From the NCBI GenBank assembly GCA_026225945.1, contig JAMJFZ010001815.1, positions 17,429,001 through 17,493,000 of the forward strand: a DNA stretch of 64,000 nucleotides, read 5' to 3'. This DNA is from Cricetomys ansorgei. Its lineage: Eukaryota; Chordata; Mammalia; Rodentia; Nesomyidae. The translations under genes were made by a program, and so were the position numbers. How positions within the stretch are numbered: position 1 is the stretch's first letter; each line of letters begins with the position of its first letter. Positions 11,841 to 24,654 of this stretch are shown here, one piece after another. A model generated the notes under the pieces. That model saw only the letters and a list, made by a program, of their open reading frames with translations, did no database searches and was not told the origin of the DNA.

Positions 11841-14249
11841 TTAACTTGACCGTGTACGCATGAGAGTCTATCAATGCCTGGACTGCGTTGTACGGACTCA
11901 GGAAATGTTAAATGTTACCAATTGAGTGATCCCCAAACACTTACTGAGCTAGAGATTCTGCTATACCAAATGAAATTTTGATTCCTAATAAAAAGTAACC
12001 CATTTATTTAACAGACCCCAGAGAAATTCAAGTGTCTCCTGGAATGTGCAGCGTATGGAAATATGTTGCTTTTATTCTTTGTTTCCTCTGCTGCTGAGAA
12101 AACAGTGAGATAAATCGACATACCCGTTTTTCATTACTCCTCATTTGAAAGGTGAGCGAGGCTGTTCACAGCATCACTATACTTTTACTTTAAAAATGAA
12201 TTAGCCAGTGATATTTAATTACATTTGGACTGTAAAAGCAACTTTATCTTCTGAGTACTTTTCCAGTCCGTGTGTACGTCCAACCAGTCTAGCCCTTTCT
12301 TTATGTTTGAATTAAATTCCATCTTATTGGTTCTATCAAGTTAAAATCTCAAAACTAGTACATGTCTTAACATACAGCAGACTGTCACTTACGTCTCTGT
12401 GCTCCATTAATCTCTTTCTTTCTGAAGAGTAAGTTTCTCTTGAAAAGTGACTTATTTTTGACTCTTTCCTAACATTTGTTTTTGGACTTCATTAAGGAAA
12501 ATAATAAATGTAAATGTGCCTTTGATTTCCCAACAGATCAACGCTTTTCCTTCCTATTTAAAACAACAACCCACGATAACAACACCACCACCACCAACAA
12601 AAACCCCTTTAATTTGAGTGATGTCACAAACATGCCAGCCAGAAATTCTCTAGTCTTTTAAGAGCTTGTGGTTAGAAGCTGAGCAACTGCTCTGTGGATG
12701 AGGTCTTTCCCATGTGACCTGGGTAGCTTCTAGCAAGGATTCTGTAACTCACAGGGTTGTACGGCAAGGAAACTCTGATACACGTAAGAGCCATTTGGGA
12801 AATTAAAATCTGTATTTAAAAATGTTGCTCTTATTTTCATCATTACCAACATAAACCTTTGTATTTCACTTCATGTATCTGGTTCATCGGTATGTATGCT
12901 TTGAACACAATGGCTCTTCCTTGTGATAATATATAAATTACATGGTTTTAAACATGCTTGAGATTCTTCAAGAAGATTTATGAGTCATTAAGACATTTTT
13001 AGTTTCTTTATATCAATGTCAGAGGGTAAGGATTTTGACTTCATATGGAAACATTTAAGTCTGTGATTTCATTTGTCATTTACTCTATCTCTGGGGACCA
13101 TGGCAGTGTGCTTCATATTAGTGCATACTTTCTGTTCCTTCAAAATAGGGATCACATGTATATATTTTTATTTCTTAATGTAGACTATACAATTAAAAAA
13201 AATGCTTACTTCATAGGTCTACAGGAGCAGTCAGTTCTCTTAATTTACTTTTTAAGCAATGTGTAACTTAAGATTTTGTTTTCCCTCGGTAAGTGGTATA
13301 TGATGACTGAGTTTATTCAGTTTCAGCGTCCCTCATCAGTAGATGAAGATCAGAAATTTAATGAATCATTTTGTAATAAGCTTCCACTCTTACATCAACC
13401 AGACAAATAGCTTTAAAATAAACAAGTCCTTTCTTTTTGATCCATAGCAAAGTCAAGAGTTAGTATCAGAAGAGAATGAGTGTAGGTGAACTCATCAAAA
13501 CTTTGTCCTGAATACTATAAATTATAATGTTACAGCAATAGGTTATCTGGGAGGCAAAGACTCCTCTGTACCATATGAAGCATTTAAAAATTACATGTGT
13601 CATATTTCAGGAATACCAATTGGGTAAATTAAAGCTTCATAAAAAGTGTGGAGTATTTTATTATAAATAAGTTTTAAAAAGAGTATATATACGAATCTGT
13701 TCTCTAAAGGGTAAACATGGACTATTTTAGAGAACTAATTTAATCTGTTCATACTAGTGCTCTATTAAATGTAGTAGCTAAACAGAACACCTGCCTATCT
13801 CTTTTTACCTCCAGTTTAAAGAGTGTTGATAAACCTAATCACTTCATAAACACCTTGTTAAGCATGCAGTCCTGTGCCTTTGAACAAATGTTGCAATATT
13901 AATAGGTGGACTTAGATTCAGCATTTTTCAAAGGTAAAATTTAAATGAACTATTCTCTCATAACTTGCTAAAAGTCAAGCAATGTCAACTTAACATTTAT
14001 TTCAACTTACTATAGATACAAATAGGTGATAGAACTGTCCTTTTTTGCAATAAATGTTTTGGTTAGCCAGACAACAGTTGAGAAGTAGTTAGCATAGTAA
14101 ATCTGTTAACGGAAATTTCTTACGTGCACTATGTTGTAAAAGAATCTAAATGGGAAAAAAAAGTGGTCCCCTAAGCCTGTTTATTTCTTTGAAAAACTGT
14201 TTACTTATTTATTTTACAATGTGGCAACAAATCCCTTCTTGTGTATCTG
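11841..14249. other. Non-coding stretch, nothing recognised
   Basis: Unique AT-rich DNA. A short ACC/CAA-rich patch lies near 12565-12605. No open frame with protein character. Confidence 0.55.
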
Positions 14250-14385
14250 AGCCCCATAAGAGGTACTTATTAATTTAACTATTATTTTCTATGTATGAAA
14301 ACTGACACAGAGAAGTGGCAGAGCTGAATTCCCATACATGTTCTTAACCCACCATTCAGTCAAGAAAAATGAACTGTAATACTTT
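14250..14385 (-). repeat. MIR fragment
   Basis: On the plus strand 'gaaaactgacacagagaagt' followed by 'ggcagagctgaattcc' and 'gttcttaacccaccatt' follows the MIR complement (gaaactgaggcacagagaggtt ... ggcagagctgggattc ... gctcttaaccactat). The order and spacing are right. Confidence 0.7.
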
Positions 14386-17384
14386 TAATAATTCTCCCAC
14401 AATTCTTTGTTGCTATGGGATGTTCAAAACTGTGATGAATTTTATTCTACGCCTTCTAAAATATATTTCTTCAACCATGCACAGCGGCTTTGGCTATCTA
14501 ATGCTTCTTCCAATATTGTAGTCTTTCCTAATGTGTAGGTTGTATTCCTCCTTAGTAGTAAAGGTGAAAGTGACTAAAATTTGACCTGCCATTAGCATAA
14601 GGAACTCATGAATAGCATTTAGTAGTTAATATGATTTTTGAAGACTTTGTTTTTCATTAATAAATATCCACTTAGTTACAAAGGTAGTCTATTTTTAATA
14701 TTCTGTTCTAGAAAAATATGAATGTTTTATGTTACAGGAGCAAAGACTTTGCCATTTAATTGCTTTGAACTTCACTTAGCACCACATTAACACAACTAGG
14801 TGTTAATCTATTCTATAATTATAATTATAGAAGATCAAAATAAAATAGAATTACAATTACCTCTTCTTGTATAAGGTAATGATTTTAAGTTGTTAATATG
14901 TCATTTATAGTTGAGAAAAATATAGTTATATTCAGCATCTGTAATGGCAAAAGATACAGGATATCTATAAAAGGAAATAGGGGTAAAAAGTTCATTCCTT
15001 AGCTGAGGGAATAGTTTATTTAATTTTTCTCTTAAATAATTTGTTAAGTTTCTTTTTATTCTCAGCTTTTGTTTGGCTGGGTGCTGAAATTGAATTCTGT
15101 CTTATTGGGACGAAGAAAGTAATTTTGGGACGTTCTTAATATAAATTTAGGGATGATTTTAATTATTCATTTATTCATTATTCATTCAATTATTGAAAAA
15201 TTAATTTGATAAAAGCTTTATACACTAAATTGTAATGATTTAGTATTATAGGGATATAAACATTTAAGAGAAAGAAATACAAACAAAACTAATTTTTTTC
15301 ATAGAAAGACAGCTACCTATTTTAAGATTATAGAGACTATTTGTAGACCTTTGGCAGGTAAAAAATAAAATTGTTATTTGAAAAGTACATTAGAAAAGGT
15401 CTCTATTTCACTTCATTCAGTGTATATTTCTTTAAATATCTTTCCTGTTTATACATGCAAAAAAACTTACTCTCCCAGAAGTAAATTTTATTTTGATTTT
15501 AATTCAAATTAGTGTACATTGTATTGTACTTACATTAAAACAAACTATATCGATGATACTAATTATTTGTATATTTCATAATTAGAAAACAATTATGAAT
15601 CCAGAATTCTTGTATTTTGCTTATTATATATAAATACTTATATATAATAAATATTTATAGGTTCATGATTAGAATTATTTCAGCATTTTAAAATTTAATG
15701 GATTAAGAAGAACTTAGAAAATTATTCCAAGGCAATTTACTTGTTTTGAACATCTGGTTAACAGCTGGAGTAATGAAAGTCAACACAGCAGTAGCCATCT
15801 TTTTCACTGATCCCCATGCACACACAAGCTCTAGGAAGGATTAACTACTATTAAGTCTTGCTTTCTCTTCCTAAAGAGATTTCCTCTACTAAATAAAAGA
15901 CTTTAGAATTCTTCAGTGTATCAGCAAAAATATATGGGAAATATGAATAGTATTAATTAACCCCAGATTTTGACTTGATATAAATTCCAAGGAGGATACT
16001 ATGTTTTGACAGGTGACATAACATGTTATGATACATTTTCTTAGTAATTCAGTGAATGCTTAAGGTCCAAATGTTATTGCATCAATAATTCCTGTAATCA
16101 GCTGATATCGCCTTAATATTATTATTTAGATTATAAATTTTATGACAGATAATAAGGAAAGTCATCTAAATTTCAACTGTTCACATTTTTATGGTTTTAT
16201 GTGAATCTATATTTTATTATCAATTATTCTGTTCTCCCTTAGTGTATTGATTCATAGTTAAAGATAAGCTTGAAAATCTTATGAAGTTGATCGATGATAG
16301 ACTTCCTACAATGTGTCATCCCTAGTAATACAAGGGAAAAAAGGCACAGATTGTTTTAAATTATGCTTCTATATTAATTCCATTTTTGTATCTGTTTTTG
16401 AAAGGATCTGAATGAGACTGCAAAAGTTTAGGAGGAAGTGAATTTAGGAAAGGATCAACCATAACAGCAGTAGATAGAATATATGTAAACAGTGTATGAT
16501 ATCTGATAGATTTGATAAATAGCTGAAAGATCAAGATTCTTGGTGAATTTTTTTTCTTCCTAGCCTAAGATTATTTTGTAAAGAAGTATGTATGTTCACA
16601 AAGGTACTGTTCTTGATACGTACACACTGTTCACTTTGGCTGTGGCCGCCTTGAGTGATAACTGCCCTGATTACTATGGGCTAGTTGTCCTAAAATAGTT
16701 TCTCAGCACGCTATAAACAACAACAGCAACAACATGAAGAGTGGTGTATGGAAATTTGTGATCAGACTCCAAAGCTGCCCATGTTAGAAATATGCTCCTG
16801 ACATCTTTAATATTAGCTTGAGATACATCACATATTTTCTGACCTGGATGTATTCACTTCAGTCCTTACTAGTATATAAGCTCCCTCCTTACTGAACTTG
16901 CAGGTATATACTGGTCTTGCCTCACAGAACCATGTCACTGTCAGTAAATCTTCAATAAAGAAATTTGTGATAAGAGAAGGAAAGAGTAGATAAAAGTTAA
17001 AATGAAGAGGGTAGAGGTGGGATGAAGTTTAAGCAAACTGAATTAAAGCATCTGGCATGGGGAGTAAAGGTTCAGTAAGCATAAAAATGAACGGAGACTA
17101 TTTCCTTTTATGTAATTGATACTTACTCATTTTAGGGAGAGATGTGAATCAATTGACTAAGTAATAAGGTAATAGAAAATAAGTATATCACATTATTAAA
17201 TGACAAATTTGTTTTCTAAGATGAAGAGAGAACTGAGGTGAAACTTTGAGAATACTCCATTGCAACTCTAGAGTGGGAGGCTGAGTCTCGGTTCCTGAGA
17301 CTTAAATAAAGAATGTTTGCTGAGAAATTAAAATCTAAAATTCCAAGTACCTTGTGCTGTTTTATGGCCATCCACAGCTCTGCT
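14386..17384. other. Non-coding, very AT-rich stretch
   Basis: No recognised repeat. It contains a perfect 22-bp palindrome at 14811-14832 and several A/T-only runs around 15170-15660. The bases around 16850-16975 include 'gtatataagctccc' followed by an 'aataaa', which could be an LTR remnant but is not assignable. Confidence 0.5.
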
Positions 17385-17500
17385 GATAGAGGATTCAACA
17401 CCCACTTCTGAACTCTATAGGCACCAGGAATGCACATATTGGACATACATACAGAACACACATACACATAAAATATGTAGGCCTTAAAATTAATATCAAA
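17385..17500 (+). repeat. Truncated B3/B2-type SINE, 3' part
   Basis: 'ctataggcaccaggaatgca', 'catattggacatacatacag' and 'cacacatacacataaaat' match the 3' half of B3A/B2-group SINEs. The tRNA-like head is missing or decayed beyond recognition. Confidence 0.65.
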
Positions 17501-17581
17501 TTTAATTCTATGTAATTCACAGAGACCCAAAACTGGCAGAGTATAATCTGGCCATATCAATCTTCCTTCCTTCTTTTTTCC

Positions 17582-17735
17582 TTTATTTATTTATTTATTT
17601 TGAGACAGGGTTTTTCTGTTGTAACTCTGGCTGCTCCACTCTGTAGACCAAGTTGGCCTTGAACTCACAGAGATCTGCTTGTCTCTGCCTCCCAAGTGCT
17701 GAGATTAAAGGCATGTGCCACCACCACCCAACCTC
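17582..17735 (-). repeat. B1 SINE, AGAGTTACAA variant
   Basis: Complement of B1 with a TTTA tail (17582-17600), 'gagacagggtttttctgttg', 'ttggccttgaactcacagag' and 'gattaaaggcatgtgccacc'. In place of the standard 'tgtgtagccctggctgtcc' it has 'ctgttgtaactctggctgct' and lacks about nine bases of the central 'ctggaactca' block. The variant is shared with the copies at 20.8 and 59.6 kb. Confidence 0.95.
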
Positions 17736-17739
17736 ATTC

Positions 17740-18229
17740 AGTTTTTCTTAAACGGATATTTCTGTATGAAGCTAAATATAAGTATTTAGAGTCTGTATAC
17801 AGAAATGGAAGTTGCATATATTAAAATGATATATGCAGATAATATTTTACTTAATAAATCCACCTATGACAAACTCATACCACACTGGATCATCTCTGAA
17901 AATGCCATTTAAAGACTTACTAAACAACTACTATTCATGTAGACAGGCCATTACATAGAATCATGAAAATGATGTTTTGGGTTTTCAGTATCCTTCTAGA
18001 ACAATTATAGAAGTGAAAATAGGTAAGATTAATTCTTGATGTTTCCAGAAGTGACATTTTTAATATTATGAAAATATAAGTTCTCTTGTAGATGCAATAT
18101 GAACTCGTCAAATGAACAGCGACTTTTCTTCAGATGCACTTCATCAACTTCAACAGTAACAATGCTAGGAGAGATATAAAAAGTAATATTCTTTCTATTT
18201 TCTTATAGTTGCTTGCTTTTGCTCTTTGC
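17740..18229. other. Non-coding stretch, nothing recognised
   Basis: AT-rich, no repeat family or coding signal seen. Confidence 0.5.
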
Positions 18230-18339
18230 TTTTGGGAACAGGTTCTTACTAGGTAGCCCAGGCTAGCCTTCAACTCACTTTGTAGGTCAAGCTGGCTTCA
18301 AACTTGTGACAATCTTGCCTTAGCCTCCTAAGTAGCTGT

Positions 18340-18340
<1 letters not shown>
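18230..18340 (-). repeat. Old B1/PB1-type SINE, truncated
   Basis: Complement of a 7SL-derived SINE: 'aggtagcccaggctagcctt', 'caactcactttgtaggtcaa', 'gccttagcctcctaagtagc'. It stops where the GT microsatellite begins, so the 5' head of the SINE has been replaced or overrun by the repeat. Confidence 0.8.

Positions 18341-18394
<54 letters not shown>
18341..18394. repeat. (GT)n microsatellite
   Basis: About 27 uninterrupted GT units abutting the truncated B1-type SINE. Confidence 0.97.
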
Positions 18395-18397
<3 letters not shown>

Positions 18398-19778
18398 GCC
18401 TACCCAACTCTTTATTCTAAAATTTCAATAATAGCTTCAAAGGAGACTAGAGTTTAAAAGTTTTAAAGGCTTCTTACTTGTTATTTTATTTCCAAAAATT
18501 ACCTCATAATGGTAATTACTTAAGATTTCAGAAATGCCTTCAAAACAAGAGGGAAAATGTAAAGCCATGGTAGTGTGCACTGTAACAAATGATATCACCT
18601 TAAAATTTACCTAGTCATCTAGTACAATGAAAAAGTTTACTTTTGTTTTGTAAGAAAACTGTATCTTTTTGTTTAGCATAAATTTTTACTACTGTAAATT
18701 CATAGTTCTATTTTGCAACCTTCTAAGAGTGCTTCCTGCTTTCTAAACAAATTTTCTTTTTCTTTTGAGATTTTCTAAAACTCTATAGTTTACCAAATGC
18801 TTATGCAGTGAATTAGAAATGATACAGGGTTCCATTTCCGTACTTGAGAAGACGCCATATGTTTTATTATTAACTATTTTGGAATTTTAACTTTGAGGTT
18901 GAAGAGAACCTCATCCAACAACTCATCCTAGTGATTGAGTCAGCAGTGCAGCCAAAAGTAACAAACAAATAAATCCATCTAAGTCATTCAACTAATTTTT
19001 TCCATTTAAAAAAATGCTCATGTTTACTAAATCTGCCAATAGTATCTTTGTGCATTCTTCCCATCATAGGTTGTGCATTTAGAAATTGTTCTTCAGCATA
19101 TGTTAAAAGCTTTGAATAGAAACCAGTTTGAAAGAGCAGAGATTCTATACCCATCAATGAACAAATTCCCTTGATTTTAACAGTAGTTAAATACAAAGAC
19201 TGGGCAGAGAAGTCAGCTTTTCCACTGTCTCTTCTTTGTCTAGAAACTATTAAAGATGAGAAAGTCCAAAGTGGTTCAAGTATCTTAGTAAAATAGAAAC
19301 AGTGGTCATAGGATAAAGTTAGTTCTGTCATGTGTATTTTATAGAGGATTTAATCTGTAGTGTTTTGATTTCCAGGCAATTTAATTTTCTCTAAAAGCAT
19401 CCTAGTCAATAGAAAAACCAGTATGTCAGCAAAGCTTGAATATGAAAATTCCATTCATAGGATAAAAGGATTAGTTTTAAGTGGGAAAAAGATATTACAA
19501 GTGAAACTTATCTCTTACTTAATGGTGAGTGGTCTCCTTTGCCCTTCATTTTTCCTAGTGTTTCTTAAAAATGTATAATATAAAGAATGAGTTTAAGTAC
19601 ATTTTTTGCAGTATCATCACAATTCCTCATGAACTATCATCCTTAAAAACTATATTTATAGACAAATAACTATTTTAACATATGTTTGATATTTAGGTTA
19701 AAATATTTGGATGATCTTAATGTCTTATCACACTAAAAATTTATACAGTGGCCTTGAAGCCTTCCCAACATATATAAA
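18395..19778. other. Non-coding stretch, nothing recognised
   Basis: Unique AT-rich DNA. A 115-codon minus-strand frame (18984-19331) has no recognisable feature. Confidence 0.5.
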
Positions 19779-19990
19779 AGGGCTGTGGAGATGGCTTACT
19801 TAGTAAAATGCTGACAGTGAAAGCCTGGGGGACTTGAGTTTAATCTCAAGAACCTATTTTTAAGAAGGCAAGTAGGCATGGTCATTCTACTTCTGAACCC
19901 AGCTTTTCAGATGTAGACAGGGACACATCCCTGGGACTCACTGGCCAGACAACATAGACTGTTTGAGCATCATGCATTGACGCTTAATGT
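19779..19990 (+). repeat. B4 SINE
   Basis: tRNA-like head 'gggctgtggagatggcttac' and 'agtttaatctcaagaacc', then the B1-derived part in decayed form ('gggactcactggccagacaa'), the order expected of B4. The 3' end is truncated relative to full-length B4 and has no CA tail. Confidence 0.75.
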
Positions 19991-20815
19991 TGCCAACACT
20001 GGGTATATTTTTCATTTCTCTTTAAGCTCTGAATTAATTAAAATTGATGACTCTACAAATATTCTCAATGCAGTACTAGTGAAATAAGACAATCCCCATA
20101 AGTTATGCTTAATATTTTGAGTATAATTTTGCATCATTGTGTTCTTATAATGTGTTCTTACGTTACTTTAGGCTATGTATACTGTAGTGAATTGATATCA
20201 CATTAACATCCTTGACATCAAATTTCTGTGTTCTCAATTTTAACAATGCTATCTAGTCTCTTCAAAGTTGTTTGGCTTCAAATGGTAACGATGTGGTTGT
20301 GTTTCATATATTGCCATTGCATAGTTGGCATATGTATTTTAACTAGAGTTTATTTATTTATCTACCCCTTGGCCTTATTTAGGTAAGGCATGTTCTTTCT
20401 TATAATCTTAGTTTCTTTATATTAAAAAGGTCTCAGAGTCAGGTTTTACAGTGAGAAAGCTGCAGTTCTTTTCTACCCATCAGAATTAGCTTGTGTATGG
20501 TCACCTTGTACATTTATAGTGAGTGGGTGTGTGACTACTGTAGGAACCTGTGATTTGGATCATGAGACCTACATTTCTAACACTGATTCTACAACTGAAG
20601 ATATCAGCATCCATGTGACTGTGACTCTTGGAAGAACCTTGGACAAAGCAGTTTTTATTGGCAGATCCTTCTCCTGTGTCACTTTTAGATGGATATCAGT
20701 AATTGTATTATTTTTCCTGGGAGGAAAAGCTATTTCTGTTTTGTTGTCATCTAAATCAAACATAAGCATCAAAGAATAACATACTTTCACTGATATCTAT
20801 GATTTTTCAGTCTAT
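19991..20815. other. Non-coding stretch, nothing firm
   Basis: Mostly unique DNA. The segment 20560-20700 contains 'catgtgactgtgactcttgg', which may be a faint MIR core. The 86-codon frame at 20519-20779 is open on both strands and looks non-coding. Confidence 0.45.
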
Positions 20816-20829
20816 AAAGATATTTCAAG

Positions 20830-20983
20830 GCTGGGCGGTAGTGACACATGCCTTTAATCCCAGCATGAGGGAGGCAGACACAGGCAGATCTCTGCCAGTT
20901 TGAGGCCAGCCTGGTTTACAGAGTGAGTTCTAGAGCAGCCAGAGTTACAATAGAGAAACCCTGTCTCAAAAAAATAAAAGAAA
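20830..20983 (+). repeat. B1 SINE with target-site duplication
   Basis: Full-length B1: 'gctgggcggtagtgacacat', 'cctttaatcccagcatgagg', 'gagaaaccctgtctc', A-rich tail. It carries the 'cagccagagttacaatagag' variant. Flanked by aaagatatttcaag (20816-20829) and aaagatattccaag (20984-20997), a 14-bp duplication with one mismatch, which shows a clean retrotransposition event of moderate age. Confidence 0.97.
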
Positions 20984-20997
20984 AAAGATATTCCAAG

Positions 20998-22140
20998 AAT
21001 AAAATATTCTTAATTTGCTGTGAATAAGATCACAGATTGAAATACTATCTTGTATTTGCAATTGCTTTATTTGCTAGTTTCATTTTTGGATTAATTTTTT
21101 GATATATGAATATCCAAGTGTAATGTATATTGGACCTCATAGGCATAGTTGAATGATTGGCTCAAAATGTAATGATAAGTGATGTTGTTTATAAAAGTCT
21201 TGGAAATTTGGTAGCTAATGATCAACATAGCAAAATAATAATTCCATTTTAGTAGGAAAAATGTATTCTTTGAAAATGTCATACTGAAGCCAATATGATT
21301 ATTTTTAATATTTTAAAATATAATATTGACCTACTACTATTGTTTGGAAAATGAGAACTAAAAGTGAGTAGCTGTCAAGGGTTATTTTGCAGGTAAACTG
21401 CCTCATATACAATGACAGGCCTCTGTACAGAACTGGAGCACTGTTTTAACTTTGTAGGGAAAGAGATGTAAAATTAAATTATGTTAAAACTTATCTGAGT
21501 TCAGATTATAGCTAAAACTAGAAACATGAAATGACTGAGAAAATTTATTACTTTAAAAGAAGACTTTGATAAAGCTTTGAAGTGATTATTTGCTAATGGT
21601 GCAATACAACTAGAGTGGATGTATTAGATATTTAAGAAACATATCAATCCACTGCCTTCATTTTTACTGAATTCTTACTTGATAAGAATATGCCATCTTG
21701 TGGATCGTCATTTGCTCGGAGTCAGCAATGCTATATTCCGTTTACCTCAAGCAACATTCATGAAACCAACTTCAGGCACCCTGTAATCTGAACTTATATC
21801 CATAGAGCTCTAGAGAATGAAGTTATGCTTGGAATTATCATGCGTTCTGGATAAATACTTAAAATAACCCAGTAACATGAGGTAATAACGAGCAACTATG
21901 ACCTTCTGTCATAGCACAATGTTTCAGGACTACAAAGAGCGTGTGCAGTAATTGCAAGGCGTCTTTATGGTTAGAGTCCCAGACTGCTTGTTATGTTGCC
22001 ATGTCCTGTTTGTCAAAATAAGTAATGAGACCAGCTGAGATTTAAGAGTGAGAGAAACAAGGCCCATAATGGGAAGACCTGTAAAATATTATTGCTATGT
22101 TTCCATTATAGATTTTTGCTTTACCAATGGTACACTAAAA
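20998..22140. other. Non-coding stretch, nothing recognised
   Basis: Unique AT-rich DNA. The part from 21890 to 22140 is less AT-rich and lies directly before the MLT1-like LTR, so it may belong to that insertion, but I cannot align it. Confidence 0.5.
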
Positions 22141-22380
22141 CAAGCATGCAGTTAGGGCTAGCCTTGTGGAAAATAAAAGGTCGAAGAAGTCAGCCCTTGC
22201 AAACCTAGCTGCCCTAACTAAATTGGGTGATCCTTGCCCCAACAGCCATGGATCCAGAGATGTGTTCATCAAGTCTAGTAGAAACTGTCCACAGATCAGA
22301 AGAGCCATCTATTCAAGCCACAGAATCTTGAGAAATTGTGAATGTTTATTGTTTTAAGCCACATATCCCCAGATTCCTGA
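22141..22380 (+). mobile_element. MLT1-like MaLR LTR, 3' part
   Basis: 'ccccaacagccatggatcca' and 'aatgtttattgttttaagcc' followed by 'acatatccccagattcctg' match the 3' half of ancient mammalian MLT1 LTRs (gccaacagccatg ... aataaatgtttgttgttttaagccac). Heavily diverged, no internal region. Confidence 0.6.
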
Positions 22381-22447
22381 TGAGGCTTTCAGTCAGTATC
22401 TTTTTACATTTGGCAATTGGTATTATTTCTCTGAATTTAAAAATGAA

Positions 22448-22702
22448 AGTTGGGGGGTCGAGGCTAGAGAGAAGGCTCAGAAGTTAAGAATGCCTTTTGC
22501 TCTTGCAGAGGATTCAAGTGCTCTGCAGTTTCCAGTACCCATATCTCTGGCTAGGGGATCCAGTGGCTTCTCTTGGCTGCTGCCAATACCTGCATTCACA
22601 TAAACACACTTATACAAAGACATGGATGGTATGCACATGTGCACACACACACACACATACACACGCACTCACGCACTCACGCACACAATTAAAAATAAAT
22701 AC
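22448..22702 (+). repeat. B3-type SINE with CA-rich tail
   Basis: The head 'gaggctagagagaaggctca' and 'tgctcttgcagaggattcaa' is the tRNA-like part, and 'agtggcttctcttggctgct' is the decayed body. The 3' end is a CA/CACG repeat (22641-22685) and A-rich tail. Probable target duplication: ttaaaaatgaaa at 22437-22448 and ttaaaaatgcaa at 22703-22714. Confidence 0.8.
22641..22686. repeat. (CA)n / CACGCACT compound repeat
   Basis: CA units followed by two CACTCACG-type units, inside the 3' end of the B3 copy. Confidence 0.9.
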
Positions 22703-22734
22703 TTAAAAATGCAATTTCATATGTAAAACATTTT

Positions 22735-23500
22735 TTAGTTTCTTTTTTATTTAGTTTTTCTTCTCCTGTAAAATATATTCCAACACCAGCCTCCAGCTCC
22801 TTCCCTCTCCCCCTGTTCCATCCCTGCTTTCTCTTAGAACAGAGCAGGCCTCCCAAGGTTATCACTCAGAGCATAATAAGATAGAACAAGGCTATGCGCA
22901 AGCCCCTACTTCAAGGCTGAATGGGCCACCCAGAAGAAGGGAAAGGGTCCCAGGGCAGGTTAAAGGGTCAGAGACCTCCCACTCTAACATTTAGGAGTTC
23001 TACAAGAACACCAAGCCAGAAAATCTTAAGATATATGTAGGGGATCTAGCACAAACCCATGTAGGCTCCATGTCTCTCATTTCAGTTTCCGTGAGCCCCT
23101 ATGAGTGCTGGTCAGTTAACTCTGTCACCTGTTCTCCTGGTGACCTCAACCCTTCTGGCCATGCACTCCTTCCTCCCCTTCTTCCCCTGTACTCCATTCA
23201 ATGTTTGGCCATGGGCCTCTGCCTCTGTTCCCAGAAGCTGCCAGAGGAAACCTCTCTGATGACAATTGAGGTAGGTACTAGATCTAGGAGCATAACAGAG
23301 TGTCCTTAGAAATTGTCTCTGGATTTGTAGAATCCAGTCTCTGGTTCCTGGCCAGCCTGCAATGTCAGAAGTGGGCTTCCTCCCCAGGCTTCTTTCTTTC
23401 CTCCATTGTTCCAGCAGATCCTGCAGGTGGGATAGATTATAGGTCAAAAGTTTTGCTTTGTTTTTTGTTTTTTGTTTTTGGCTGCATTGGTGTCCTATCA
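22735..23500 (-). mobile_element. Rodent L1 3' UTR fragment
   Basis: Read on the minus strand this is the 3' UTR of a rodent L1 (Lx-like). On the plus strand the landmarks in order are an A/T tail region at 22735-22785, 'gggtcagagacctcccactc', 'gacacc'-type text replaced by 'aagaacaccaagccagaaaa', 'ggggatctagcacaaaccca', 'gttctcctggtgacctcaac', 'gttcccagaagctgccagag' and 'ggtgggatagattataggtc'. These parallel L1 3' UTR text I know from mouse. ORF2 is absent, so it is a 5'-truncated insertion. Four open frames in it (79-138 codons) are artefacts. Confidence 0.8.
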
Positions 23501-24654
23501 CTAAATGTAGGACTGATACTACTTTCAAACAGGGTCTGTTTCTACGATAAAATTCCCTGTAATTGTCTTAACTTTGGAGAAATGGGAATGTCTCAGCCTT
23601 TGTCCAGGTGTCATTCTTGCCACATTTTTGGTTAATACTTCCAATCTCATACACATACTTTTCCTTTTACCATGCGTTGTGTCTAGTACAACTCTAGGGA
23701 ATAGAATTTGACTACAGAAGATAGAAAGTGAAGGAATGAGAGACAGACATAGACACAAGAATAGCCGGAGCTGGGTTTAGGTGAACGTGGCTCTCAGATG
23801 GAGACACCTCAACACTGGCAAGCTCAGCATGTCAGAGTTGAATGGGGAGGTGCAGATACGGCATACAGCTGAGAAAGGATGATCAGGGCAGTAGGGTTTA
23901 TTTTACATAGCTAGATCAAGGAAACAGTTTTAGCTAATCTCAGTAGGAGTGGTGTCATAGGGATGAAGTCTTCAGGCCTAAACATCTGGGAGAAGAAAGT
24001 TATAGTGGACATTTTCTGCACACTATCAACATTAACAGATGGACCATGGAGGCAAGGTTTTGCATTTTCCTCTGAGCTCTACGCGGGAGGAGATAGGGGA
24101 TTTATCACTTTTCCCTGAGTCTGGGGTTAATGTAGTACTGGATACAACCATGCTCATGGCAGCATCTCACATTCGTGGACTTCACTCACTCAGGACTTCC
24201 CCGATCCTCACCACTGACCCCTTTCCTTTTTCTTCTCTCTCAACCCCCCCAGTGTAATTGGCATACACTTACATTTGACTTCCTATCCTAAATACACTTT
24301 CTGAGGGAGAATTACTCTCACTTCCCAAAAGATCTGATCCCTGTTTACAGTAAGAGAAATCAATGATAACACAAGCTTGCCATAATGATTTTTATTTCCT
24401 CCTAACCCCTGGTGAAAAGGGATAGATAAATTAATTTTAACAGGGCAATACTCAGCAAAGCGATAGCAGTGTGAAAATACTGCCTAAATAGAGCTAGGCT
24501 AATGAATAAAACTTTCTATATCTCCAGATCTTTTAACATTCCGACTTGCATTTGTCAAGGGACACAGGCACCCTGATAGACAAAAAGGATAAGGGATATC
24601 GGGTTGAGATTGCCTTGAAATATGGTTAGTTCTTATTGCATTGGATTTGATGTT
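23501..24654. other. Non-coding stretch, nothing recognised
   Basis: Moderate GC for this window. May include the continuation of the L1 fragment or an LTR (24000-24260 has the feel of one), but I cannot assign it. A run of seven C lies at about 24244-24250. Confidence 0.45.

Noticed and set aside
20519..20790. Overlapping 86- and 73-codon frames on opposite strands
   Set aside because: Open on both strands with no family match. Possible faint MIR, not a gene.
23112..23528. 138-codon minus-strand frame
   Set aside because: Lies almost wholly inside the L1 3' UTR fragment, which does not encode protein.
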